This document shows, in pieces, positions 42,133 to 50,876 of a DNA stretch of 64,000 nt; position 1 is the first letter of the stretch, and every line of letters begins with the position of its first letter. The notes beneath the pieces were generated by a model, which saw only the letters and a program-made list of their open reading frames with translations, searched no databases and had not been told where the DNA came from. Where the stretch lies: NCBI RefSeq assembly GCF_001665685.1, contig NZ_LZTB01000122.1, positions 62,001 through 126,000 of the forward strand, given 5' to 3'. A program made the position numbers and the translations under genes. This DNA is from Mycobacterium sp. 852013-50091_SCH5140682 (GTDB lineage: Bacteria > Actinomycetota > Actinomycetes > Mycobacteriales > Mycobacteriaceae).

Positions 42133-43154
42133 GGCGCGGCATAACCACTTTCATCAAGTTCGCGGTCTTCGCCGTGGTGATGGTAGTGCTCACGGCGTTC
42201 CTGTTCATGACGTTCTCGCAGTACCGCGGCGGTTCGTACAACGGCTATTCGGCGGTTTTCAGCGACGCGTCGCGGCTCAAGGCCGGTGACACCGTGCGGG
42301 TTGCGGGTGTCCGAGTGGGAACGGTGAAAGATGTTTCGCTGCAGCAGGACCGGTCCGTCCGCGTCGAATTCGAAGCCGACCGCAACATTGCGTTGACCAC
42401 GGGAACCAAGGCCGCGGTGCGGTATCTGAACCTGGTCGGCGACCGCTACCTGGAGCTGATGGACAGCCCCGGGTCCACCAAGCTGCTGCCGGCCGGATCG
42501 CAGATACCGAAGGACCGCACCGCCAGCGCGCTCGACCTCGATCTGCTGCTGGGCGGTCTGCGCCCGGTGATCCAGGGCCTCAACCCGCAGGACGTCAACG
42601 CGCTGACGTCGTCGTTGATCCAGATCCTGCAGGGCCAGGGCGATTCGCTGGACTCGCTGATGAACCGGACCTCGTCGTTCTCGAACACGTTGGCGGACAA
42701 CGATCAGGTGATCCAGCAGCTGATCGACAGCCTCAACACCGTGGTCGGGACACTGGGCAAGGACGGCGGCAAGTTCTCCACCACGATCGACCGGCTCGAG
42801 CAGTTGGTCAGTGGGCTGTCACAGGACCGTGATCCGATCGGCACCGCCATCACGTCCCTGGACAACGGGACCGCGTCCATCGCCAGCCTGCTCACCCAGG
42901 CCCGCCCCCCGCTGAAGGGCAGCGTCGAGCAGCTCAACCGGGTGGCCACCGTGCTCGACGACCAGAAGGCGACGCTGGACAGCGGGTTGCAGAAGGCTCC
43001 GGACAACTACCGCAAGCTCGCGAGGCTGGGATCGTACGGCAGCTGGATCATGTACTACATCTGCGGAATCTCGCTCCGGGTCACCGATCTGCAGGGCCGC
43101 ACCGCAGTGTTCCCCATGATCAAACAAGAAGGCGGAAGGTGCGGGGAGCCCTGA
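42129..43154 (+). CDS. mceB: MCE family protein B
   Basis: A 341-residue protein with an N-terminal anchor (FAVFAVVMVVLTAFLFMTF), an MCE domain (DASRLKAGDTVRVAGVRVGTV) and a long helical domain with regularly spaced heptad-like hydrophobics. It ends in a small Cys-bearing region (YYICGIS, GRCGEP). It is the shortest of the six here, as is usual for MceB. ATG 42129 overlaps the mceA stop, and its stop overlaps mceC (TGATG). Confidence 0.94.
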   Translation: MRRGITTFIKFAVFAVVMVVLTAFLFMTFSQYRGGSYNGYSAVFSDASRLKAGDTVRVAGVRVGTVKDVSLQQDRSVRVEFEADRNIALTTGTKAAVRYLNLVGDRYLELMDSPGSTKLLPAGSQIPKDRTASALDLDLLLGGLRPVIQGLNPQDVNALTSSLIQILQGQGDSLDSLMNRTSSFSNTLADNDQVIQQLIDSLNTVVGTLGKDGGKFSTTIDRLEQLVSGLSQDRDPIGTAITSLDNGTASIASLLTQARPPLKGSVEQLNRVATVLDDQKATLDSGLQKAPDNYRKLARLGSYGSWIMYYICGISLRVTDLQGRTAVFPMIKQEGGRCGEP

Positions 43155-44236
43155 TGCTGAAGTACCGCGAATCCACGCTCGTCAAGGCCGGCTTCATCGG
43201 CACAGTGCTGATCATTCTCGTCATCGCGGTGGGACTTCAGCCGGAGCGACTGATGCAGTGGGCCACGTCGTTGCGTCATCAGGCGTTGTTCACCGAGGCA
43301 GGCGGCATCGCGGTCGGCAACGACGTCACCCTGTCGGGCATCAAGGTTGGCAAGATCACCGATGTGTCGCTGCGCAACGGCGATGCCCTGGTGACCTTCA
43401 CCACCGACGGCAAGTACCCGTTGGGCTCGCTCACCACAGCACACATCCGCACCGGCTCGCTGCTGGGCGAGCGGGTGCTGACCCTGGAGTCCGACGGCAG
43501 CGGAACGCTGCGCACCACCGACGTGATCCCGACGTCACGCACGTCCTCGCCATACTCGCTGACCGACGCCGTCAGCGATCTGACGACCAACTCGGCAGGC
43601 ACCGACACGGCATCGCTGAACCAGTCGCTGGACACTCTGTCGGCGACCATCGATCAACTGGCTCCGCGGCTCGGTCCGACCTTTGACGGGCTGAGCCGCT
43701 TGTCGCGTTCGATCAACAGCCGCAACGAGAGCCTGTCGGCGCTGCTCAAGAGCGCCGGCGACGTCACGACGGTGCTTGCGCAGCGCAGCGATCAGCTCAA
43801 CACGTTGATCCTCAACGCCAACGATCTGGTCGGCGTCCTCAACGAACGTCGCGAGGCGATCGTGGACCTGCTGGCCAATACCGCTGCGGTGTCGCAACAG
43901 CTCACCGGGTTGGTGGCCGACAACGAGGCGCAACTGGCGCCGACACTGGAGCGGCTCAACCGGGTGACCGCGGTGCTGGAGAACAATCGGGACAACATCG
44001 CCAAGGCGCTGCCCAACATCAAGAAGTTCATGCTGTCGCAGGGCGAAACCCTGGCCAACGGACCGTATTACAACGCCTACGTGCCCAACCTGAACCCCGC
44101 GCAGATCCTGCAGCCGTTCCTGGACTACGCGTTCGGCTTCCGGCGCGGCGTCAATGCCGGCCAGCCGCCCGACAATGCCGGGCCACGCGCTGAACTTCCC
44201 TTGCCGTACAACGGGATTCCCGGGGGGACACGCTGA
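43154..44236 (+). CDS. mceC: MCE family protein C
   Basis: A 360-residue MCE protein. The anchor is near residues 13-30 (AGFIGTVLIILVIAVGL), followed by the MCE strand region (GGIAVGNDVTLSGIKVGKI) and a long coiled-coil-like segment (SRNESLSALLKSAGD, LLANTAAVSQQ). The end is mildly Pro-rich (AELPLPYNGIPGG). ATG 43154 overlaps the mceB stop; a GTG at 43139 is less likely because GGGGAG lies between the two. Confidence 0.94.
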   Translation: MLKYRESTLVKAGFIGTVLIILVIAVGLQPERLMQWATSLRHQALFTEAGGIAVGNDVTLSGIKVGKITDVSLRNGDALVTFTTDGKYPLGSLTTAHIRTGSLLGERVLTLESDGSGTLRTTDVIPTSRTSSPYSLTDAVSDLTTNSAGTDTASLNQSLDTLSATIDQLAPRLGPTFDGLSRLSRSINSRNESLSALLKSAGDVTTVLAQRSDQLNTLILNANDLVGVLNERREAIVDLLANTAAVSQQLTGLVADNEAQLAPTLERLNRVTAVLENNRDNIAKALPNIKKFMLSQGETLANGPYYNAYVPNLNPAQILQPFLDYAFGFRRGVNAGQPPDNAGPRAELPLPYNGIPGGTR

Positions 44237-45711
44237 TGAATCGCAACCGCATCGCGAAGTTGCTGGCGGTGGCGCTGGTGGCGGTGCTCGCTGTCGGCGC
44301 CGGATTCCTGGTCCGCCAGGCATATTTCGCCCCGAAGACGATATCGGCGTTGTTCACATCGGCAACGGGCATCTACCCGGGCGACGACGTGCGGGTATCG
44401 GGCGTCAAGGTGGGCACGATCGCGTCCATCGCACCCGAGGGCACGCAGACCAGGCTGACGCTCAAGGTGGATCGCGACGTCCCGGTGCCTGCCGACGCCA
44501 AGGCCGTGATCGTCGCGCAGAACCTGGTCGCCGCACGGTACGTGCAACTCGCACCGGCCTACCGGTCGAGCGGCCCGACTCTGCCCGACAACGCAGTGAT
44601 CGGTCTTGACCACACCGCGGTGCCCGTGGAGTGGGACCAGGTCAAAGAGCAACTCATGCGGCTGGCCACCGACCTGGGTCCCAAGAGCGGTGTCGACGGC
44701 ACCTCGGTGTCCCGGTTCACCGACAGCGCAGCCAACGCGATGGACGGCAACGGAGACAAGCTGCGCCAGACCATAACCCAGCTCTCAGGCGTCGCCCGCA
44801 TCCTGGCCGAAGGCAGCGGCAACATCGTCGACATCATCAAGAACCTGCAGACGTTCGTCACCGCATTGCGGGACAGCAGCGAGCAGGTGGTGTCGTTCCA
44901 GAACCGGTTGGCGACGCTCACCAGCGTCATCGACGGCAGCCGGTCCGACCTCGACGCAGCGCTGAAGAACCTGTCGGTCGCGGTCGTGGAGGTGCAGCGG
45001 TTCGTCGCGGGCACCCGCAACCAGACCTCCGAGCAGGTCCAGCGGTTGGCCAACGTGACGCAGAACCTCGTCGACCACAAGATGGAGGTGGAGAACATCC
45101 TGCACATCGCGCCGAACGCATTCATCAACGGATACAACATCTACAACCCGGACACCGGCAGCGCGGTGGGGCAGTTCGTGCTGAACAACTTCTCCAACCC
45201 GGTCCAGTTCATCTGTGGCGCAATCGGAGCCATCGAGAACACCACCGCTCCGGAGACCGCGAAACTCTGCTCGCAGTACATGGGACCGGCCCTGCGGCTG
45301 CTGAACTTCAACTACCTGCCGTTCCCGATCTCGCCCTATCTGATGCCGTCGGCCAACCCCGCGAACATCGTCTACTCCGAGCCCGGGCTGGCCCCCGGTG
45401 GCGACGGGGGGACGCCCACTGCACCGGAGGTTCCGCCGGCCCTCTCGGCGTACAACCCGGGTCCGCCTCCGCCGGCACCGTTCACCGGCCGGCCACCGGG
45501 AACGCCGCCACCCGGCGCGCAGCAGATGCTGCCTGAAGGGCGTCCCGTCGAACAGCCCAGTGTGCCTTCCTCCGTTCGGGACATGCTGACCCCGGCGGGC
45601 CCGGCGGACGGTGCGACGACGGGGCCGGCGCCCGGCCCCGAAAACCCGTCGACCGGTGCGCCGTTGCCTGCCGAAGCCCCGCAACCGGCAGAAGGGACGC
45701 CACCAGCATGA
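44236..45711 (+). CDS. mceD: MCE family protein D with Pro-rich tail
   Basis: A 491-residue MCE protein. It has the N-terminal anchor (AKLLAVALVAVLAVGAGFLV), the MCE domain (ATGIYPGDDVRVSGVKVGTI), a helical region to about residue 330, and a 110-residue low-complexity tail rich in Pro, Gly and Ala (GPPPPAPFTGRPPGTPPP and more). Long Pro tails are known in MceD/F of other operons and may span or touch the cell wall. ATG 44236 overlaps mceC (TGATG); the stop overlaps mceE. Confidence 0.94.
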   Translation: MNRNRIAKLLAVALVAVLAVGAGFLVRQAYFAPKTISALFTSATGIYPGDDVRVSGVKVGTIASIAPEGTQTRLTLKVDRDVPVPADAKAVIVAQNLVAARYVQLAPAYRSSGPTLPDNAVIGLDHTAVPVEWDQVKEQLMRLATDLGPKSGVDGTSVSRFTDSAANAMDGNGDKLRQTITQLSGVARILAEGSGNIVDIIKNLQTFVTALRDSSEQVVSFQNRLATLTSVIDGSRSDLDAALKNLSVAVVEVQRFVAGTRNQTSEQVQRLANVTQNLVDHKMEVENILHIAPNAFINGYNIYNPDTGSAVGQFVLNNFSNPVQFICGAIGAIENTTAPETAKLCSQYMGPALRLLNFNYLPFPISPYLMPSANPANIVYSEPGLAPGGDGGTPTAPEVPPALSAYNPGPPPPAPFTGRPPGTPPPGAQQMLPEGRPVEQPSVPSSVRDMLTPAGPADGATTGPAPGPENPSTGAPLPAEAPQPAEGTPPA

Positions 45712-47033
45712 GCAGGGCAAAACCGGTGCGGCTTGCGATCGCCGTCGGGTCGTGCGTCGCGCTGACGGCGAGCGGCTGCGCTTTCCAGGGAGTGAACTCG
45801 CTTCCGCTGCCGGGTGCTGTCGGGCGGGGCTCCGAAGCCACCGTCTATCACGTCCAGATCGCGAATGTGGCGACGCTGGAACCGAACTCGCCAGTCATGA
45901 TGAACGACGTCGTGGTGGGCAGCGTGCGCTCGCTTGGGGTCAGCAACTGGCACGCCGACGTCGAGTTCTCGGTGCAGCCGGGCACGGTGGTACCCGCCAA
46001 CGTCATCGCCAGCATCGGGCAGACCAGCCTGCTCGGCTCGATGCACTTGGCCATCAACCCACCCGTAGGCCAACCGCCGGAAGGCAAACTCCCAGCGGGA
46101 GCGAGGATTCCGTTGAACGACTCGTCGACCTACCCGACGACCGAGCAGACCCTGGGGTCACTCGCCGCGGTGGTCAACGGCGGCGGACTCGGACAGGTCG
46201 GCGACGTCATCCACAATTTCAGCGCCGCCCTGCGCGGCCGCGAAGGCGACATCCGTTCTCTGATCACGCGGTTGGATACGTTTGTCGGCACCCTGGACGC
46301 GCAGCGGGACAACATCGTCGCGAGCATCCAGGGGCTCAACCGACTGGCCGTGACATTCGCCGGTCAGCGCGACGTCATCACCCGTGCGTTGGACAAGATT
46401 CCACCGGCCCTCGATGTGCTGATCAGGGAACGGCCCCGGCTGACGACGGCGTTGCAGAAATTGGGGACGTTCAGCGACACCGCAAACCGGTTCGTCAACG
46501 ATTCACAGGCCGACCTGGTGGCGAATCTGAAGAACATGGAACCGGCGTTCAAAGCGCTCGCCGATGTCGGCCCCGACCTCGCGGCGGTGCTCGAATACGC
46601 GGTGCACTTCCCGTTCACCCAGAGCTTCATGGATCGCGCCATCCGCGGCGACTACTACAACCTGTTCGCCACCATCGATCTCACCATCCCGCGGTTGAAG
46701 CACAGTTTGATGCTCGGTACCCGCTGGGCGCAGGAGGACACGACTATTGTTCCGGCGCCCGGTGATCCGCCGTATCTGAACTACACCTACGATCCGCTCA
46801 AGACCGGCGTGAATCCGCCACCACCGGGGGCCTTCCCGCCGGCACCCGACGCACCGCCGCCCGGTGAAGCGTCGTCGCCGCCGCCACCGCCTGCCGCGAC
46901 GGGACCGATCCTGCCGGTGTCCCCGCCTGCTCCGCTGGCGATTCCGGGAGGCCCGGCTCCGGACGCGGCGCCCGCCCCGGGTGCACCGGGTGCACCGCCG
47001 CCCATATTCGCCGGACCGTATGGGGGGCACTGA
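45708..47033 (+). CDS. mceE: MCE family lipoprotein E
   Basis: A 441-residue lipoprotein. The signal peptide ends in a lipobox LTASGC with the lipidated Cys24, as in MceE/Lpr proteins. The MCE domain (NSPVMMNDVVVGSVRSLGV) and helical region follow, then a Pro/Ala tail of about 75 residues. MceE forms the outer end or anchor of the tube. The ATG overlaps the mceD stop (ATGA), and the stop overlaps mceF. Confidence 0.94.
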   Translation: MSRAKPVRLAIAVGSCVALTASGCAFQGVNSLPLPGAVGRGSEATVYHVQIANVATLEPNSPVMMNDVVVGSVRSLGVSNWHADVEFSVQPGTVVPANVIASIGQTSLLGSMHLAINPPVGQPPEGKLPAGARIPLNDSSTYPTTEQTLGSLAAVVNGGGLGQVGDVIHNFSAALRGREGDIRSLITRLDTFVGTLDAQRDNIVASIQGLNRLAVTFAGQRDVITRALDKIPPALDVLIRERPRLTTALQKLGTFSDTANRFVNDSQADLVANLKNMEPAFKALADVGPDLAAVLEYAVHFPFTQSFMDRAIRGDYYNLFATIDLTIPRLKHSLMLGTRWAQEDTTIVPAPGDPPYLNYTYDPLKTGVNPPPPGAFPPAPDAPPPGEASSPPPPPAATGPILPVSPPAPLAIPGGPAPDAAPAPGAPGAPPPIFAGPYGGH

Positions 47034-48760
47034 TGCTCACACGTTTCGTCCGCACCCAACTGGTTCTCTTCGCGGTCGCCTCGATCGTTGGCGTCGCGGT
47101 GATGCTGTTCGCCTACATGCAGGTGCCCACGCTGGTGGGGCTGGGCCGGATCACCGTCAAGGTGGAACTGCCTGCCACCGGGGGGCTCTACCAGTTCAGC
47201 AATGTCACCTACCGCGGTTCCCAGATCGGCAAGGTCACGTCGGTCGATCTGACCGACAAGGGCGCGTTGGCCACGTTGTCGCTCGACCGGTCACCGAAGG
47301 TGCCCGCCGATCTGCAGGCGCAGGTCCGCAGCATGTCGGCGGTGGGGGAGCAGTACATCGATCTGCTGCCGCGCACCGACTCGCCGCCCTACCTTCAGGA
47401 CGGATCGGTTGTCGCGATGTCCGACACCACCATTCCGCAACAGGTCGGCCCGATGCTGGATCAGCTCAGTGCGCTGGTGGGCACCATTCCCAAGGACAAG
47501 CTCAGCCAGTTGCTCGACGAGTCCTTCAACGCCTTCAACGGAACGGGCTACGATTTCGGCTCGCTCCTGGACTCGGCGGCGACCATCACCCGGGACTCCA
47601 ACGCGGTGTCGGATCACACGCGCACGCTGATCGACGACTCGGGTCCGTTCCTCGATGCGCAGGCGCAGACTACCGATTCGATCCGGACGTGGGCGGCGAG
47701 CCTGGCGGGCGTCACCGACCAGGTGGCCACGAACGACCCTCAGTTCCGGTCGATACTGCGCAACGGCCCCGGATTCGCCAATGAGACATCGCAATTGCTG
47801 CAGCAGATCAAGCCGACGTTGCCGGTGCTGTTGGCGAACCTGTCCACCTTCGGTCAGATCGCGGTGACCTACAACCCGTCGCTCGAGCAGATCCTGGTGC
47901 TGCTGCCGCCGTACGTCGCTCAGATACAGACCTACGCGCCGACCACCAGTCCGACCGGTCTGCCCAATGGCGACTTCTCGCTGGGCCTCGGTGACCCGCC
48001 GGCCTGCACCGTCGGCTTCCTCCCGCCCTCGGCGTGGCGGTCACCATCGGACACGTCGGTCATCGACACGCCAGACAACATCTACTGCAAGTTGCCGCAG
48101 GATTCGCCGATCGGGGTCCGCGGTGCGCGTAACTACCCGTGCATGGGGCACCCGGGCAAACGGGCGCCCACCGTCGAATTGTGTGATGACCCCAGGGGAT
48201 TCCAGCCTCTGGCGCAGCGACAGCACGCGCTCGGCCCGTATCCGCTCGACCCGAACCTGATTTCGCAGGGTGTCCCGACCGATCAGCGAGTGCTGCCCGA
48301 CAACAACATCTTCGGGCCACTCGGAGGCACTCCACTGCCGCCGGGAGTGTCCGCTCCGCCACCCGGCGCGGCGCCCGAGCCGCAGCCGCCTGCCAGCTTC
48401 CCGGGCATGCCTCCGGGTCCGTTGTTGCCCGGGCAGCCGATCTATACCGAGCCCCCCGTGTCCGGGCAGCCGGCACCGCCTGCGCCTGACCCGAACGCGG
48501 TTCCGCTTCCTCCCGCACAGCGGCCCGAGGCCTCCGAGGTTCCGGTGCCGCATGGTCCCGCGCTGCCCCCGGAACCCGACGCCGGCGCACCGGCCGCCGC
48601 GCCGAGCGCATTCCACAGCGACGGCTCGTCAGGGCCTTCGGTGGCGATCGCCAAGTACGACCCGCGCACCGGACAGTACATGGGCAGCGACGGCAAGCTC
48701 TACCAGCAGGCGAACCTCGCGACGACGCCGAAGACGTGGCAGGACCTCATGCCCAATTGA
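47033..48760 (+). CDS. mceF: MCE family protein F with long Pro-rich tail
   Basis: A 575-residue protein, the longest of the set. N-terminal anchor LVLFAVASIVGVAVMLFAYM, MCE domain (GLYQFSNVTYRGSQIGKV), helical middle, a Cys-containing module (DPPACTVGF, IYCKLP, NYPCMGHPGKRAP, ELCDDPRG), then about 150 residues rich in Pro, and a short folded end (YDPRTGQYMGSDGKLY). The four Cys may make two disulfides. It is the last gene of the operon, ending 24 bases before a convergent gene. Confidence 0.94.
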   Translation: MLTRFVRTQLVLFAVASIVGVAVMLFAYMQVPTLVGLGRITVKVELPATGGLYQFSNVTYRGSQIGKVTSVDLTDKGALATLSLDRSPKVPADLQAQVRSMSAVGEQYIDLLPRTDSPPYLQDGSVVAMSDTTIPQQVGPMLDQLSALVGTIPKDKLSQLLDESFNAFNGTGYDFGSLLDSAATITRDSNAVSDHTRTLIDDSGPFLDAQAQTTDSIRTWAASLAGVTDQVATNDPQFRSILRNGPGFANETSQLLQQIKPTLPVLLANLSTFGQIAVTYNPSLEQILVLLPPYVAQIQTYAPTTSPTGLPNGDFSLGLGDPPACTVGFLPPSAWRSPSDTSVIDTPDNIYCKLPQDSPIGVRGARNYPCMGHPGKRAPTVELCDDPRGFQPLAQRQHALGPYPLDPNLISQGVPTDQRVLPDNNIFGPLGGTPLPPGVSAPPPGAAPEPQPPASFPGMPPGPLLPGQPIYTEPPVSGQPAPPAPDPNAVPLPPAQRPEASEVPVPHGPALPPEPDAGAPAAAPSAFHSDGSSGPSVAIAKYDPRTGQYMGSDGKLYQQANLATTPKTWQDLMPN

Positions 48761-48784
48761 GCAGTGGCCCATGTGCTTTCGGCG

Positions 48785-49294
48785 TCAGATTTTCTTCATG
48801 TAGAACGGCATCCGGATCGTCGGCCACTGGTTGCGGCCGCACGAGCCGCTGGCGCCCACGGTGATGCTCTCGCCGGTGTACTCGGTGGATGCCAGGTCCA
48901 CGTGGGCGTCGGCCCCGACGGGATAGAGCTTGTGAGTCTGCAGACCCTCGATAGGTGTGCCGTCAGCGCAGAATCGCCATTGGGGCACAACGTGTTTGAC
49001 ATACCACAGGCCGTTGGTGGTGTAGATCGGTGCGGTCCAGCCTTCGTCGCTGGTGACGGTGCCCGCGCAGTCGGTGGGCGACGTGCATGACGTGCTCACG
49101 GTCCAGGTGCTCCGTACCGAAGGCTGGTTCTCGTAACGCTCGTTGATCTTGGCCCAGTCACCGTTGGCCGACGTGGCGAATGTGCCGTTGATGCCCCATC
49201 CGTCCGATGCGCCCGCCGGTGCGGCCCCGCTCAGGCCGACCCATACTGTCACGGCGACCACCGCCGCGGACGCGCTTACCTTCGACGCCGACAT
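48785..49294 (-). CDS. secreted protein of unknown function
   Basis: A 169-residue exported protein. The signal peptide ends at APAGAS-DG near residue 30; the mature part has Cys at TSCTSPTDCAG, RFCADG and GSCGRN, an even number suited to two disulfides. I recognise a resemblance in layout to mycobacterial small secreted proteins placed after mce operons, but give no function. ATG 49294 follows AAGGAG. An operator pair lies 21-57 bases upstream, so it is likely co-regulated with the mce unit. It is convergent with mceF. Confidence 0.75.
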   Translation of the reverse strand: MSASKVSASAAVVAVTVWVGLSGAAPAGASDGWGINGTFATSANGDWAKINERYENQPSVRSTWTVSTSCTSPTDCAGTVTSDEGWTAPIYTTNGLWYVKHVVPQWRFCADGTPIEGLQTHKLYPVGADAHVDLASTEYTGESITVGASGSCGRNQWPTIRMPFYMKKI

Positions 49295-49314
49295 GGAGCC
49301 ACTCCTTAGGCAGT

Positions 49315-49351
49315 GGAAGTCACGTTCTCAATCAGCGAGAATAACACTACC
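49315..49351. promoter_or_regulatory. GAGAAT-type operator pair before secreted protein gene
   Basis: The inner arms are GTTCTC (49324-49329) and GAGAAT (49337-49342), seven bases apart. They belong to GGAAGT-CAC-GTTCTC and GAGAAT-AAC-ACTACC, centres 22 bp apart. It lies directly upstream of the minus-strand gene starting at 49294. Confidence 0.6.
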
Positions 49352-49386
49352 AATGCTGTGGCATTCGACGATTTCTTGAGGCGATC

Positions 49387-49423
49387 CGTAGTAATATTCT
49401 CGGAAATCGAGAGTCCAATTTTC
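49387..49423. promoter_or_regulatory. GAGAAT-type operator pair before divergent secreted protein gene
   Basis: CGTAGT-AAT-ATTCTC (49387-49401) and GAGAGT-CCA-ATTTTC (49409-49423) are seven bases apart, centres 22 bp. The second copy matches ten of twelve arm positions. It ends 20 bases before GTG 49444. Each of the two divergent genes therefore has its own pair. Confidence 0.6.
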
Positions 49424-49443
49424 ACCTGTGTGAGGGTAGTGAC

Positions 49444-49830
49444 GTGCGTGTGACCGTGATCGCGGCCGCTCCGGCAATAGTCGCCGCGACAATGCTTGCG
49501 CCGCAGGCGAATGCGGGGCCGCAGACGTGTAATGACGCCTACTGCGTGCCGGGTATCGACGGCACTGCCGAGCTCGGCGCGCCGTGCGGAAACACGTCGT
49601 ACTACGTTTTCGGCGTCGACGGTCGCAACGGGTGGGGAAGGTTGCTGTTCTGCGGCTCGCCGCGGCGGTACGACCCGCGGTGGTTCCGCTCGCCGCCGAT
49701 GGCCGGTATTCGTGACGAGGGCAGCCTCTGCACGACCGAGATGGATCAGGTGGCGCAGGCCCCTGACGGTCTGTTCCTGACTTGTGTTCCGATGAACGGT
49801 GATTCGCGTTGGCGGCGCGGGGACGCGTAG
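49444..49830 (+). CDS. small secreted Cys-containing protein
   Basis: A 128-residue exported protein. The signal (VTVIAAAPAIVAATMLA) ends at ANA-GP near residue 25. The mature protein has six Cys (QTCNDAYC, APCGN, LFCGS, SLCTTE, LTCVPM), enough for three disulfides, and several Trp/Arg pairs. GTG 49444 follows GAGGG by seven bases. The operator pair just upstream suggests the same control as the mce operon. Function unknown; a role as extracellular substrate carrier is speculation. Confidence 0.7.
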   Translation: MRVTVIAAAPAIVAATMLAPQANAGPQTCNDAYCVPGIDGTAELGAPCGNTSYYVFGVDGRNGWGRLLFCGSPRRYDPRWFRSPPMAGIRDEGSLCTTEMDQVAQAPDGLFLTCVPMNGDSRWRRGDA

Positions 49831-49840
49831 TCGCGCCCGG

Positions 49841-50257
49841 TCACCAGTTGCGAATCGAGCAGAGCACGCCTTTGGGGCCGCTGTTGGTCTTGACGACGGT
49901 ACCGTCCACGGCCAGTTCGCAGGTGAAGCCGGGCGTGGGAGTGTTCGGCGACTCGCCACTTTGCACAAGCACCATCGCCCACAGATCCGGATCGGCAAGC
50001 ATCGCGTCGAACACCCAGGGCTTGCTCGGCGCGAGATCGGCCTCGGCCCTTGGGCTGAATTCGTAGGGATCATGGCTGTAGTCCGACCACGTCGGCGGAT
50101 CGGTGTCGCGATAGTAGATGTGGGCATAGAACGGAGCATTCGCCGTCACGGTGTAGCGGACATGGTGCAGCACCGGATTGTCGTCGGCCGATGCCGGCGC
50201 TGCGGTGGCTCCCACGGCGAACGCGAGTGCTGTTGTCACTGCCCATATCGCGCGCAT
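49841..50257 (-). CDS. secreted protein of unknown function
   Basis: A 138-residue exported protein. The signal peptide (AIWAVTTALAFAVGATAAPASA) is cleaved near residue 24; the mature domain looks all-beta (VRYTVTANAPFYAHIYYRD) with two Cys (FTCELA and LCSIRNW). This layout resembles the small beta-sandwich proteins such as MmpS-type or other secreted mycobacterial proteins, but no firm family is assigned. ATG 50257 follows the neighbouring gene's stop by two bases, so the two minus-strand genes are co-transcribed. Confidence 0.7.
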   Translation of the reverse strand: MRAIWAVTTALAFAVGATAAPASADDNPVLHHVRYTVTANAPFYAHIYYRDTDPPTWSDYSHDPYEFSPRAEADLAPSKPWVFDAMLADPDLWAMVLVQSGESPNTPTPGFTCELAVDGTVVKTNSGPKGVLCSIRNW

Positions 50258-50259
50258 CG

Positions 50260-50730
50260 TCACATCCTGGTCAGGGTGAACGGGTAGGTGAGCGTGCCAC
50301 CCGGCGCGCCGTCGCAACCGGCATCGAAGGTCGACACCATCTCGCCGGCGAGGGTGTTGGCATCCCAGGTGTATACGTCATGAGTTGGGATGGTCGGCCC
50401 GTAATAGATGTCGCCGCAACGCAGTCCGAACGGATCGTCGATGACCATCGTGTATCGGCCGTCCGCCAGGTTCGCTCTTGAGTGTGAATTCGCGGCCTTG
50501 GCGACCGGCTGAGGGATGGAGAGGACGCTGAGGCAGTTGAGTCTCTCCGGGCCGCCCGTTGTCTCGCACGGCGCCAACGCCGACCAGATCCAGGTGTGGA
50601 AGTCTCGCCGGTCCGGAATGTTGAGCATGTAGTTGCCGTAGTACATGGCCGAGGCCGGGGGAGCCAGGGTGATGGCCACCGCCACGCCCAGCGCGGCCGT
50701 CGTCGCGGTGGTCAACGAACGGGACTTCAC
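50260..50730 (-). CDS. secreted protein of unknown function
   Basis: A 156-residue exported protein with a signal peptide ending APPASA near residue 28. Four Cys occur in the mature part (APCETT, LNCLSV, LRCGDI, AGCDGA). The GTG at 50730 follows GGAGGAGCCT, so the longer open frame to 50817 is not used. It is first in a two-gene operon whose promoter region holds an operator pair at 50823-50858. Trp and Tyr near the mature N-terminus (MYYGNYML) may contact ligand or membrane. No family recognised. Confidence 0.7.
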   Translation of the reverse strand: MKSRSLTTATTAALGVAVAITLAPPASAMYYGNYMLNIPDRRDFHTWIWSALAPCETTGGPERLNCLSVLSIPQPVAKAANSHSRANLADGRYTMVIDDPFGLRCGDIYYGPTIPTHDVYTWDANTLAGEMVSTFDAGCDGAPGGTLTYPFTLTRM

Positions 50731-50822
50731 AGGCTCCTCCACGCGTCCGGCACTGCTCGGGTGACTATAAAACGAGACCCGGCTTCGTCGTCCGGAAATC
50801 GGCAATCTCGTCTTCAAATATC

Positions 50823-50858
50823 GAGATTGGCATTCTCACAACCGAGAATAGTACTACG
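50823..50858. promoter_or_regulatory. GAGAAT-type operator pair before secreted protein operon
   Basis: GAGATT-GGC-ATTCTC (50823-50837) has eleven of twelve arm matches, and GAGAAT-AGT-ACTACG (50844-50858) lies six bases further with one perfect arm; centres 21 bp apart. It is 93 bases upstream of GTG 50730 and immediately after the P450 gene end. Confidence 0.65.
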
Positions 50859-50876
50859 ACAGCGCCACCCTGACCG

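Noticed and set aside
39174..48760. Naming the operon mce4 (or mce3) specifically
   Set aside because: YrbEB looks like YrbE4B from memory, but the flanking genes differ from the known mce4 locus; a tree is needed, so only generic names are given.
45398..48760. Pro-rich MceD-F tails as PE/PPE-like or repeat elements
   Set aside because: They are low-complexity tails in frame with MCE domains and lack the PE or PPE N-terminal domains.
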